Virus record (IMG/VR): IMGVR_UViG_3300006920_000097
Span: 1 to 38,800 of that record
Length of the DNA: 38,800 nucleotides
Origin: a virus
Strand: one strand, 5' to 3'
The position numbers and the translations under genes were made by a program. The first letter of the stretch is position 1; each line of letters begins with the position of its first letter. Below the pieces are notes generated by a model. The model was not told where the DNA came from, ran no database searches, and saw only the letters and a list, made by a program, of their open reading frames with translations. Of the stretch, positions 32,411 through 38,800 are shown one piece after another.

Positions 32411-32487
32411 CTCCTATTAGGGGGCAGTATATGTTGTATTTGAATCTCCATCTAACACTATATATCGCTATGTCCCCTTATAGGGAC
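32411..32487. promoter_or_regulatory. Divergent control region with two near-palindromic promoter-like elements
   Basis: Between the divergently oriented genes lie GTCCCCTTATAGGGAC (32472-32487) and CTCCTATTAGGGGG (32411-32424). The first reads CTTATAGGGAC on the plus strand, close to the T7 promoter core CACTATAGGGAG, 41 bases before the plus-strand gene. Both are almost inverted-symmetric, so each also gives CCTATAAGGGG or CCTAATAGGAG on the minus strand. They are the best candidate promoters for the T7-like polymerase in the window. Alternatively, short GC hairpins in AT-rich DNA resemble N4 virion-polymerase promoters. No transcription start is known. Confidence 0.4.
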
Positions 32488-32527
32488 CTAAGTCCTGTAT
32501 GAGTCAATATATATCTATAGGAGAAGT

Positions 32528-32959
32528 ATGAATATGGCAGATGAGAAGACGCCTTATAACGCACATCCGAACTCATTGAAGAACCTTAAGCCAGTCCGTG
32601 ATTCGGATAAGGCTAGGGAGATGCAATTGAAGTCTGCTGCGTCTAGGAAGGCTAAGACCATCTTGGCCAAGAAGATTAACAAGTCCATTTCTAATTGGAA
32701 TGTTATGAAGAATAAGATTAATATTAGTGATGCACCCTCAGCCCTAGAGTTTCTAAGGTTCAGGATGTTTGAACTTATGGAAGAAGGTAAGATGGTAGAG
32801 GCACAAGCTCTAGCTACTGAGCTAATTGAGTTTGAGACTCCTAAGCTTTCCCGCGTTGATCAAACTAATAAGAATGTTGATGTTTCTGATATCTCTGATG
32901 AGGATCTTGAAGCAGAACTTATTCATCTTGGTGTTATCAAAGGTGGTAAAACAAATTAA
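32528..32959 (+). CDS. Terminase small subunit-like protein
   Basis: A 143-aa protein. The N-terminus (NAHPNSLKNLKPVRDSDKAR then QLKSAASRKAKTILAKK) matches the start of many phage small terminase subunits, a basic DNA-binding stretch. The middle has helices (SALEFLRFRMFELMEEGKMV), and the C-terminus DEDLEAELIHLGVIKGG is typical of subunits that contact the large terminase. AGGAG precedes; ATG 32534 is an alternative start. It is the only plus-strand gene in the right half, with its own candidate promoter and terminator. If correct, it recognises genome ends for packaging. Other DNA-binding roles are possible. Confidence 0.5.
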   Translation: MNMADEKTPYNAHPNSLKNLKPVRDSDKAREMQLKSAASRKAKTILAKKINKSISNWNVMKNKINISDAPSALEFLRFRMFELMEEGKMVEAQALATELIEFETPKLSRVDQTNKNVDVSDISDEDLEAELIHLGVIKGGKTN

Positions 32960-32964
32960 ATGAG

Positions 32965-32990
32965 TGACCCTATTGGGTCATTCTTTTTTT
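32965..32990 (+). terminator. Intrinsic terminator after the terminase-like gene
   Basis: Stem TGACCC/GGGTCA (32965-32970 with 32975-32980), loop TATT, followed by TTCTTTTTTT. It lies 5 bases after the stop codon and just before the end of the convergent RNA ligase gene. This isolates the short plus-strand transcript from the minus-strand block. Confidence 0.9.
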
Positions 32991-33943
32991 CAGTTTACCT
33001 TACCTTGTACTACATTCTTCCACATCTCTACAATACGTGGGTTGATAGCTTTTGATATTGTTTTATACCCTACGTTCATTTGTTTTAAATCTTCAACACT
33101 TTCTTTTACGATATCTGTATGCATCCACTGTAGTACATTAGCAGTATCTTTCATAGATGGAGTCTCAATGCTTAATTCAGTTATACATTGTTTCAACCTA
33201 GGTAGCGTTGCATAAGTTTCTGCAAATTCGAAAGCTTCTTGTGGTAGTGGCTCTCTTACTGCTGCTGGTAGGTTTGTCTTCTTTACACGGTGTGCTTCTG
33301 TCTTAGCTTTAAATGCATGACTAAACCATTCATTACGATCTTCCATAAAGATAGGTGCACCAACAATACCTTCCCCTGATCCTTCAAGTTTGAACATACC
33401 TTTGATATATGGATCTTCAACTTCATAAGTGTCTACAATCTTATTTATTAGGTCTACTTCAGCTTGTACGTCTGCTCTGTGGTAAAAGTTAATCTTTCTA
33501 CGATCTAAGATAGGTAGTTCGTAAATATCATCACCATATTGGTTATATAGGATCTTATCTCCATAGAACATACCGTTAGATTCCATTGAGAAGATGAATA
33601 GTCGTTTCTTATCCATTTTACTTACTGCATCAGATCGTTGTACGCCCGGTCCTGCCCATTCACCAAATAGAGTTATGGTTTGTTGGTCCTTATGTTTCAA
33701 CTCTTCTAGTAGACTCTCTCGGTGTTTCTCCATCATCATACAGAATTCCATGTGATCGTTATTGATACTTAGAACTCGGTTCTTACTTCTACATTCAAAC
33801 TTTCCATCTTTATCCATTAGGATTGATACGTTTGTACCATGTAGTTTTGGTTTGTATACATATTCTACTACTCTATCCAGTTCCCCTGAATTATAGGAAT
33901 ACATAGATGCAAAGTTAGTAATGCTTTTCATTTCATTCTTCAT
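32990..33943 (-). CDS. RNA ligase (Rnl2-type nucleotidyltransferase)
   Basis: A 317-aa protein. Covalent nucleotidyltransferase motifs: motif I KPKLHGTN with nucleophile Lys33; ECRSKNR (motif Ia-like); motif III TLFGEWAGPG (~91-100); motif IV EGIVGAP (191-197); and motif V FSHAFKAK (Lys212, Lys214). The C-terminal ~100 residues are helical, as in Rnl2-family accessory domains. It seals nicks in RNA through an AMP intermediate and, in T4-like cases, repairs tRNAs cut by host defences. No polynucleotide kinase is present in the window. The start overlaps the upstream stop by 11 bases. Confidence 0.85.
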   Translation of the reverse strand: MKNEMKSITNFASMYSYNSGELDRVVEYVYKPKLHGTNVSILMDKDGKFECRSKNRVLSINNDHMEFCMMMEKHRESLLEELKHKDQQTITLFGEWAGPGVQRSDAVSKMDKKRLFIFSMESNGMFYGDKILYNQYGDDIYELPILDRRKINFYHRADVQAEVDLINKIVDTYEVEDPYIKGMFKLEGSGEGIVGAPIFMEDRNEWFSHAFKAKTEAHRVKKTNLPAAVREPLPQEAFEFAETYATLPRLKQCITELSIETPSMKDTANVLQWMHTDIVKESVEDLKQMNVGYKTISKAINPRIVEMWKNVVQGKVN

Positions 33944-34121
33944 TTACTACAACTCCTCTCGCTGCTATAAGTGTAACATAAGCTATATTTTCAGCTGCTG
34001 TTAAACTAATTACATTTGAATACTTTCCATGTATCGCTTTAGTAGCTGCTTCTAATTGTTTTCCTGATGCATCTGGTAGATAACCTTTATTATCAAGTTC
34101 TATCCGAGTATTACTATCCAT
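33933..34121 (-). CDS. Hypothetical protein (62 aa)
   Basis: A short protein beginning MDSNTRIELDNKGYLPDASG, with an amphipathic helix (KQLEAATKAIHGKY) and a hydrophobic, Ala-rich second helix (LTAAENIAYVTLIAARGVV). AAAGATATAT precedes the ATG. No family recognised. It lies 11 bases downstream of the GP88-like gene and overlaps the RNA ligase start, so it is translated in the same operon. Possibly a small accessory protein; no function inferred. Confidence 0.5.
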   Translation of the reverse strand: MDSNTRIELDNKGYLPDASGKQLEAATKAIHGKYSNVISLTAAENIAYVTLIAARGVVVNEE

Positions 34122-34132
34122 TATATATCTTT

Positions 34133-34864
34133 CTAGGTGTCGATTACGAAACCTGACTTGTCTTTCTTCGCAGATCCTTTTGCATATAGACCTACTATTG
34201 AGTTTTTCTTATCTAGGAACCTTAGATCATCTTCATCACCGTTAATAACTTTCCAGTTTAGGAACTTCTTTGGAAAATCCTTTGTCCTGAAAACTACTGC
34301 TATATTCATACCTGCCTTTTTAGCCTGTGTAAAGTACTTTGAGTACTTCTCATTAGCTTCTGAGTAAGACCACGTTAAATGATAGTTTTTCAGTAGTGAG
34401 ATCTTACGGTTTGGTATTTTTGTATAGTCATAGAACTGTACATCTGGAAATGCTTCGAATACTGACTTCTTATTTTTATCTTTAATAAGTTCCCAACGTA
34501 TGTCCGACGTTCCATTTAATCTTACGGCTGGTATCTTGTTATGTTTCTTGCAGAACTTTACGAATCTATCTATATCTTTGTATAGTAGTTCCATAAATTC
34601 ATCTTTGTTCTCCAAGAACTTCCTAGTCTTCCTGATACGCGCATTCTGAATTGATGTGAATTTACCTCGTCCGGCTGTATTTAGACATGGTTCGTGACAA
34701 CCTGCCATCTCTGCCATAGAGCATACATTACCAAGACCTGCTAGTTTATATGGTGCTAGGTACATAACTGCTGTTAAGTATTCTCTATCACCTTTCACTG
34801 TCTTGGCATTAGATCCTGCATTTATAGTCTTTGATGAGAATGTTAACTTCTTTTCTTTTGTCAT
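34133..34864 (-). CDS. GP88-like conserved phage protein with cysteine cluster
   Basis: A 243-aa protein. The central signature is YLAPYKLAGLGNVCSMAEMA then GCHEPCLNTAGRG (~33-66), the cysteine-rich pattern (LAP...C...GCxxxCLxxxGRG) of the GP88 family seen in many phages. Further conserved features are AVRLNGTSDIRWE (~113-125) and FYDYTKIPNR (~144-153). The remainder is a soluble alpha/beta fold ending in a basic tail. The four cysteines could bind a metal or iron-sulfur cluster. The family's reaction is, to my knowledge, unknown. The start overlaps the upstream gene by four bases (ATGA). Confidence 0.6.
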   Translation of the reverse strand: MTKEKKLTFSSKTINAGSNAKTVKGDREYLTAVMYLAPYKLAGLGNVCSMAEMAGCHEPCLNTAGRGKFTSIQNARIRKTRKFLENKDEFMELLYKDIDRFVKFCKKHNKIPAVRLNGTSDIRWELIKDKNKKSVFEAFPDVQFYDYTKIPNRKISLLKNYHLTWSYSEANEKYSKYFTQAKKAGMNIAVVFRTKDFPKKFLNWKVINGDEDDLRFLDKKNSIVGLYAKGSAKKDKSGFVIDT

Positions 34865-35067
34865 TCATTAACTTCCACATTAATATCTACTGATGGTTTA
34901 TTATATTTATCCTTTTGACATTTATATATCTTATAAGTTTCTACACCTTGACTATCTACATATACTAATTGATCTTTTAGGAATTCTAATAGGTCTTGTT
35001 TACTGTTAAATACGAAAACATCTTCATCATCATCATCTGTTATTACGAAATATATATATTCGTTCAT
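34861..35067 (-). CDS. Acidic hypothetical protein (68 aa)
   Basis: The frame extends upstream into the terminator, but AAAGGG six bases before ATG 35067 sets the start. The product begins MNEYIYFVITDDDDEDVFVF, so it is very acidic with a beta strand, followed by a helix (KQDLLEFLKDQL) and a second acidic/aromatic end. This is the first gene after the terminator, so it may begin a transcript. No family recognised. Acidic small proteins of this kind include DNA-mimic antidefence proteins, but nothing in the sequence proves that. Confidence 0.5.
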   Translation of the reverse strand: MNEYIYFVITDDDDEDVFVFNSKQDLLEFLKDQLVYVDSQGVETYKIYKCQKDKYNKPSVDINVEVNE

Positions 35068-35087
35068 CTTAAACCCTTTCATGTTCG

Positions 35088-35139
35088 AAAAAAGTAGAGG
35101 GATCCAATGTACAATATAGTGTGTACAGAGGATCCCTCT
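35088..35139 (-). terminator. Strong intrinsic terminator after rIIB
   Basis: On the minus strand, AGAGGGATCC (35139-35130) pairs perfectly with GGATCCCTCT (35105-35096), enclosing a second palindromic pair TGTACA/TGTACA (35127-35122 with 35113-35108) and an 8-base loop. Then ACTTTTTT follows (A-run at 35088-35093). It lies eight bases after the rIIB stop. It separates rIIAB from the downstream small genes, which probably need another promoter or antitermination. Confidence 0.85.
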
Positions 35140-35146
35140 TTGCGTA

Positions 35147-36382
35147 TTATTTGAGTCGATTACAGATTTCTTTAATAACCCAATCATCCAAGGTATATCG
35201 CGTGATAGCGTTTGCTAGTGTTAGTGGAACATCATCATTATTAATTGTATCAGCTAGTGATTTAATTGTTACATCAACACCATAATTATTAGCTACAACA
35301 AAGTCACCTAGGTCTTCTTCATCCTCTTGATCGATGTAAGCCACATGTGTATAGTATCCATCAGCGAATCCATCTAGATAAGTATACCATGCTTCATCTG
35401 AACTGAAGTCGGATCCAGATAGTTGATAGTCTGTATCTGATAGATTATGGGTAGCTGCACATTTACCTTCTTCAACTCCTTCAATATAAGCATTTTCACA
35501 TTCAGATTCAAAGTCTTCATCATCATCATCGTAGTTAGAGTACCAACCATCTTCGATATCTGAATAGTCAATATCACCTTTCTGTTCCCAAGTGATATAA
35601 TCTGAACTATCGTAACTTACATATGACAATCCGGGGAATGCATGTTTACATTGATCCTGTGGGATTTCCCCTACGATCAAATATCCTTCTGCACGACCTT
35701 TAGCGTTGTTATAGTCAGTTGGAATAGATACTACATGTGCTGGGTTAATCTCTAGGATTACAACCTTACCTGAACCACCATAGTATGAACCTAGGTAATC
35801 CCATGAACAGAAGTGAAGTCCACTTGAACATGTACGTGTACGATCATCATCTACTTTATTACGATCCATACTTGCAAATGTTCCGATACCATTATGGAAA
35901 TGTGTTCCATCTGGATTTTTGTGATAAGATGTATAATCATCGTTTACCTTTTTATAGGCTAGGAAATTACCACGTTCTGTGATTGGCATATTTGCATTCT
36001 CCAACCAACCATACAGTTCATCTACTGCATGTTTAGCCGGATTTTGTTTTAGGTTCTCTAGGAACAGCGCCCAAGGTCGAATGTCCATGCCTTGTTGTAG
36101 CATTTCAATCATTCGGTTAGCAAGGAAACCATTTACTGTCTCACCCTTATAAGTTACTACGCCATTATCTACTTTGACATTACCAAAGCTTGCTAGTGCA
36201 CGTCGTACTGCCTTACTTGAGTCCAACAGATCACGAACCTCTTGTGGTGTGATTGTTGAAATATTATTGTAGATCTCATCAAACTTAGGATGAGTATCAT
36301 CTACTTCTGTAGGAATACCTCCAAGGAATACTGTTAGTTGTGATTTTCCTTGTACGGTATTAAAAATGTATGGAATTTGCAT
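35147..36382 (-). CDS. rIIB: rIIB-like protein
   Basis: A 411-aa protein. The C-terminal half shows rIIB signature segments: WALFLENLKQNP...AVDELYGWLENANMPI (~103-135), then GNFLAYKKVNDDYTSYH, MDRNKVDDDRTRTCSSGLHF, CSWDYLGSYYG and VVSIPTDYNNAKGRAEGYLI. T4 rIIB, membrane-associated with rIIA, is needed to grow on lambda lysogens, so rIIAB acts against a host or prophage defence. The protein has an acidic region (~275-330) after the rIIB domain. AGAGGAAATA precedes the ATG. The pair is ordered rIIA-rIIB as in T4. Confidence 0.85.
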   Translation of the reverse strand: MQIPYIFNTVQGKSQLTVFLGGIPTEVDDTHPKFDEIYNNISTITPQEVRDLLDSSKAVRRALASFGNVKVDNGVVTYKGETVNGFLANRMIEMLQQGMDIRPWALFLENLKQNPAKHAVDELYGWLENANMPITERGNFLAYKKVNDDYTSYHKNPDGTHFHNGIGTFASMDRNKVDDDRTRTCSSGLHFCSWDYLGSYYGGSGKVVILEINPAHVVSIPTDYNNAKGRAEGYLIVGEIPQDQCKHAFPGLSYVSYDSSDYITWEQKGDIDYSDIEDGWYSNYDDDDEDFESECENAYIEGVEEGKCAATHNLSDTDYQLSGSDFSSDEAWYTYLDGFADGYYTHVAYIDQEDEEDLGDFVVANNYGVDVTIKSLADTINNDDVPLTLANAITRYTLDDWVIKEICNRLK

Positions 36383-36394
36383 TATTTCCTCTTT

Positions 36395-38770
36395 CTATGT
36401 ATACTGTTTATCTACAGCATGGTGCTTAATAGCACTGATTAACTCATCATCGATGTATAAGCTTATTTGATCTATAAGATATTTAAGTACTGGATCTTTT
36501 TGTACCATACCTAGATATATACTATCTGCTACTGGTTTAGGATACATCTTTACAGCTTGATCTATTTCCTTATCTAGTATTTTGTCATATCTTTTTGGAA
36601 GATTATATTCTGAACTGTAACTATTGGATGATCCCTTACTGATCTTCTCTTTATCTTTAACCAGTCTTTGTTTTAAGTCTTTGAATGATACATTATATTG
36701 TATTTGTAATCTAAGGAACTTCTTAGCATATTTAAGTTCCTCTGAATCATCTTCTCTCCAAGTTGACTCTACATACTTCTTTTTCCAATCCTTATTAGAA
36801 GCCATCCATTCTTCTTTCATCCACTCAACCCCATCTTTAAAGTATAATGGATTGTCTTTGTAGAATTTGATAGTTGAACCGTTTATTACATACAACTCTT
36901 TACCACCACCTACCCATGAATAGATAAATGATTCCATATCTTGTTGAATAAATGGATCTAGAAGGTCATTCATATCTTTTTCATTCAGGTAGAATTTATT
37001 ATTATTAAAGAAGATTACAGGTAGTTTTTTATTATCCTTAGTGAAGTCATTAGACTTGAAGTCTACTATCTCATATGTATTTGGGTCATATGAATATGAA
37101 TACCTAGCACCTGATAGTGTCCTTAGCTTCTTCTCGTCTGAACCGTTAGCTGCTAATGTACTAGTTGATGAACCTTTCTTCGGCATCTTAAGTTCTGAAC
37201 ATTTATGTAGATAGACTACCTTAGTTTTATCAGTGTGGAAGATTGTATCTAAGAACTTATCTGCATCACTCATATTATGCAACTTAATCCATAGGAACCC
37301 AGATGAATATGATCCATTAGATACTACTTTATTCTTCCAGTAGTCTCTCATTAATGCATTTTTATTCTTATCTCCATATTCACTTTCGATATCAATAAGT
37401 ATTTGAATATCGTTAACTTTGTGAACCATCGATTTATGTTTAAATTCTGAATTTTTACTATCCATTGATGGAAATTTAAACTGAGATTTTATTTCACCAA
37501 ACTTGTTACGGTAATCACCTTCCTTAATATATCTAAGTTCACCTAATACAGTACTTCCTGTAACTAGACCGTTAGTTACATTATTGGTGTAGTATGAATT
37601 ATGAATGTAATTTTGATTAACGAATTCTCCAACTTTACCATTTTCTTCACCAAATAGAATATTCTCTTTAATTTCCTGATCATTCCACTTACGTGCAGTT
37701 AGTCCTAGGTTAGTCTCAATGTTTGTTAAACCTGATGACTGTGCTTTAGACCTGAATAGACGTGCTTCCTTCATTGTTTTGAATTTTGCATACTCTTCGT
37801 CAAGTTTATCTTCAATCTCAGATACTACTACTTCACATTGTTTTACAATATTCTTACATGTAATATCATTGTAAGCTAGTTCTTCTCTACTTGTTGTCAT
37901 TGTCAAATCACCAATTGGGAATCTGATCAAAGTATCAGTATTTGATAGTAAAGCTTTTATTTTTCGATTAACACTTGAATTACTCATAAATGTTTGTAGC
38001 GTTTGGTTATTGATATTAATCGGATAAGCCACAGATCCTTGTATTGCAAAGGGTTTCCCTGCTCCGTAGTATGCAGACCTTTTAGCATCGATTGATGTAT
38101 ATAGTTTCCACGTATCTCCACTTAGTACCAAGTTTTCATCATTTAGCGGCTTATAAGATGGTGAGCTACGTGTGATCTTAGGTTGTGGATCGAATCCTCG
38201 TAGTTGTTGTGATGCTTCTCTATTAAAAGCCTCAATGTCTTCAGTCTTTACAGCGTATGAAATACGTACACCTTCCCGACCTGCGCTTGGTACTTCTGTG
38301 ATAAGGGACACCATAGGTTGTCCATTATTACCAATATAACAAGAGTAGTCTCGTTTCTTTCCATCTTTCCAGCAAGTAACTGAGAAGATATTAGTATACG
38401 CGAATGCACTTTTTGAACCTAGGCCTAGACAGCCTGTTTCGTTATTTGTATCCCGCTTCGTTGATTCACCCAATACCGCAAAGATATTGAATACATCATC
38501 ATGAGATAGTGAACAGCCAAAGTCCCTTACTTCAAAGAACGCTTTATCCGTAGTTGGAAGACCAACTTCGAATGGCTCTGATAGGTTTCCTTTTCGTGCA
38601 TGTCCATCACGAGCGTTTGTTGTGTATTCCCTTAGACCTGCTCCAATTTTATTAGAGTAGATACCGTTAATAAGGTTATCAAACATCATTCCATCTAGGT
38701 TCGCTCTGAAAGTTGTAGTATCTTTCATACCGCTAGATTCGACTTTTACATTTTTAGCTTCGAGAAGCAT
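36395..38770 (-). CDS. rIIA: rIIA-like GHKL-ATPase protein
   Basis: A 791-aa protein (T4 rIIA is 725). The N-terminal ~200 residues are a GHKL/HATPase_c domain: N box REYTTNARDGH (47-57), G1-like VRDFGCSLS (81-89, Asp83) and G2 ETGCLGLGSKSAFAY (111-125). The rest is a long helical/beta region, with Lys/Asn-rich parts near the C-terminus. In T4, rIIA with rIIB counters exclusion by lambda Rex and other prophage systems. The neighbouring rIIB gene is 12 bases downstream. AAGAAAGGATTG precedes the ATG, so the start is well supported. Confidence 0.85.
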   Translation of the reverse strand: MLLEAKNVKVESSGMKDTTTFRANLDGMMFDNLINGIYSNKIGAGLREYTTNARDGHARKGNLSEPFEVGLPTTDKAFFEVRDFGCSLSHDDVFNIFAVLGESTKRDTNNETGCLGLGSKSAFAYTNIFSVTCWKDGKKRDYSCYIGNNGQPMVSLITEVPSAGREGVRISYAVKTEDIEAFNREASQQLRGFDPQPKITRSSPSYKPLNDENLVLSGDTWKLYTSIDAKRSAYYGAGKPFAIQGSVAYPININNQTLQTFMSNSSVNRKIKALLSNTDTLIRFPIGDLTMTTSREELAYNDITCKNIVKQCEVVVSEIEDKLDEEYAKFKTMKEARLFRSKAQSSGLTNIETNLGLTARKWNDQEIKENILFGEENGKVGEFVNQNYIHNSYYTNNVTNGLVTGSTVLGELRYIKEGDYRNKFGEIKSQFKFPSMDSKNSEFKHKSMVHKVNDIQILIDIESEYGDKNKNALMRDYWKNKVVSNGSYSSGFLWIKLHNMSDADKFLDTIFHTDKTKVVYLHKCSELKMPKKGSSTSTLAANGSDEKKLRTLSGARYSYSYDPNTYEIVDFKSNDFTKDNKKLPVIFFNNNKFYLNEKDMNDLLDPFIQQDMESFIYSWVGGGKELYVINGSTIKFYKDNPLYFKDGVEWMKEEWMASNKDWKKKYVESTWREDDSEELKYAKKFLRLQIQYNVSFKDLKQRLVKDKEKISKGSSNSYSSEYNLPKRYDKILDKEIDQAVKMYPKPVADSIYLGMVQKDPVLKYLIDQISLYIDDELISAIKHHAVDKQYT

Positions 38771-38800
38771 ATCAATCCTTTCTTATAGATCTAATAGTAC
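38771..38800 (-). promoter_or_regulatory. Leader of rIIA with ribosome binding site
   Basis: The last 30 bases contain AAGAAAGG five bases before the rIIA ATG on the minus strand, then AT-rich DNA. The window ends here, so the rIIA promoter, probably just beyond, cannot be judged. Confidence 0.6.

Noticed and set aside
1-38800. Search for tRNA genes, integrase, repressor and CRISPR arrays.
   Set aside because: No cloverleaf, recombinase motifs, repressor-like helix-turn-helix gene or repeat-spacer pattern was seen; a lytic phage is the simplest reading.

Overview
The window looks like part of the genome of a lytic, short-tailed (T7-like, podovirus-type) bacteriophage with A+T-rich DNA, probably marine. 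A T7-type single-subunit RNA polymerase, a T7 gp4-like primase-helicase, a T7 gp5-like DNA polymerase, a flap/5'-3' exonuclease and T7-style internal virion proteins point to this. Around them sits a marine-podovirus nucleotide kit: class II B12-dependent ribonucleotide reductase, glutaredoxin, ThyX, a MazG-like pyrophosphohydrolase and a dNMP kinase. T4-type rIIA/rIIB and an RNA ligase are also present. I see no integrase, repressor, tRNA or CRISPR array. The layout resembles cobavirus/zobellvirus-like podoviruses, but assigning a family or host would be a guess.

Layout. (i) 1-17823, plus strand: the end of a tail fibre with a C1q-like head, two more tail-associated proteins sharing an N-terminal module, two holin-type membrane proteins, a nozzle-like tail protein, then a block of internal virion (ejection) proteins. 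This block holds a gp13-like GNAT protein, a gp14-like protein, an Ala/Gly-rich protein, a SleB-type wall hydrolase, a 605-aa protein, a 1320-aa protein with an N-terminal staphylococcal-nuclease domain, and a 1184-aa protein. A nested hairpin terminator (17893-17938) ends the block. (ii) 17970-32405, minus strand: small unknown genes including a 145-bp tandem duplication, T7-like RNA polymerase, C2H2 protein, primase-helicase, GIY-YIG endonuclease, exonuclease, DNA polymerase, class II RNR, glutaredoxin, ThyX, small genes, MazG-like protein and dNMP kinase. Most neighbours overlap or nearly touch. (iii) 32406-32992, plus strand: an isolated terminase-small-subunit-like gene with its own candidate promoter and terminator. 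(iv) 32990-38770, minus strand: RNA ligase, GP88-like protein, rIIB and rIIA, with a strong terminator after rIIB.

The main discovery is the 1184-aa protein at 14269-17823. It has no obvious annotation, but reading it by eye gives, in the correct order, the single-subunit RNA polymerase motifs: a GR motif in T/DxxGR position (residues 512-516), motif A (D680-G681...G685-I686), an exact Rx3Kx7YG motif B (R761...K765...Y773-G774), and a Q-S-x-D/motif C pair (929-930, D962). It lies at the end of the ejection-protein block, where a T7-like phage keeps proteins injected with the DNA, and is close in size to the N4 mini virion RNA polymerase. The phage would then carry two single-subunit RNA polymerases: one carried in the virion to start early transcription, and one made in the cell (19089-21467). 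The neighbouring 1320-aa ejection protein carries a nuclease-like domain, so the injected set may bring both a polymerase and a nuclease into the host.

All calls come from reading translated sequence and motifs by eye; no database search was run.
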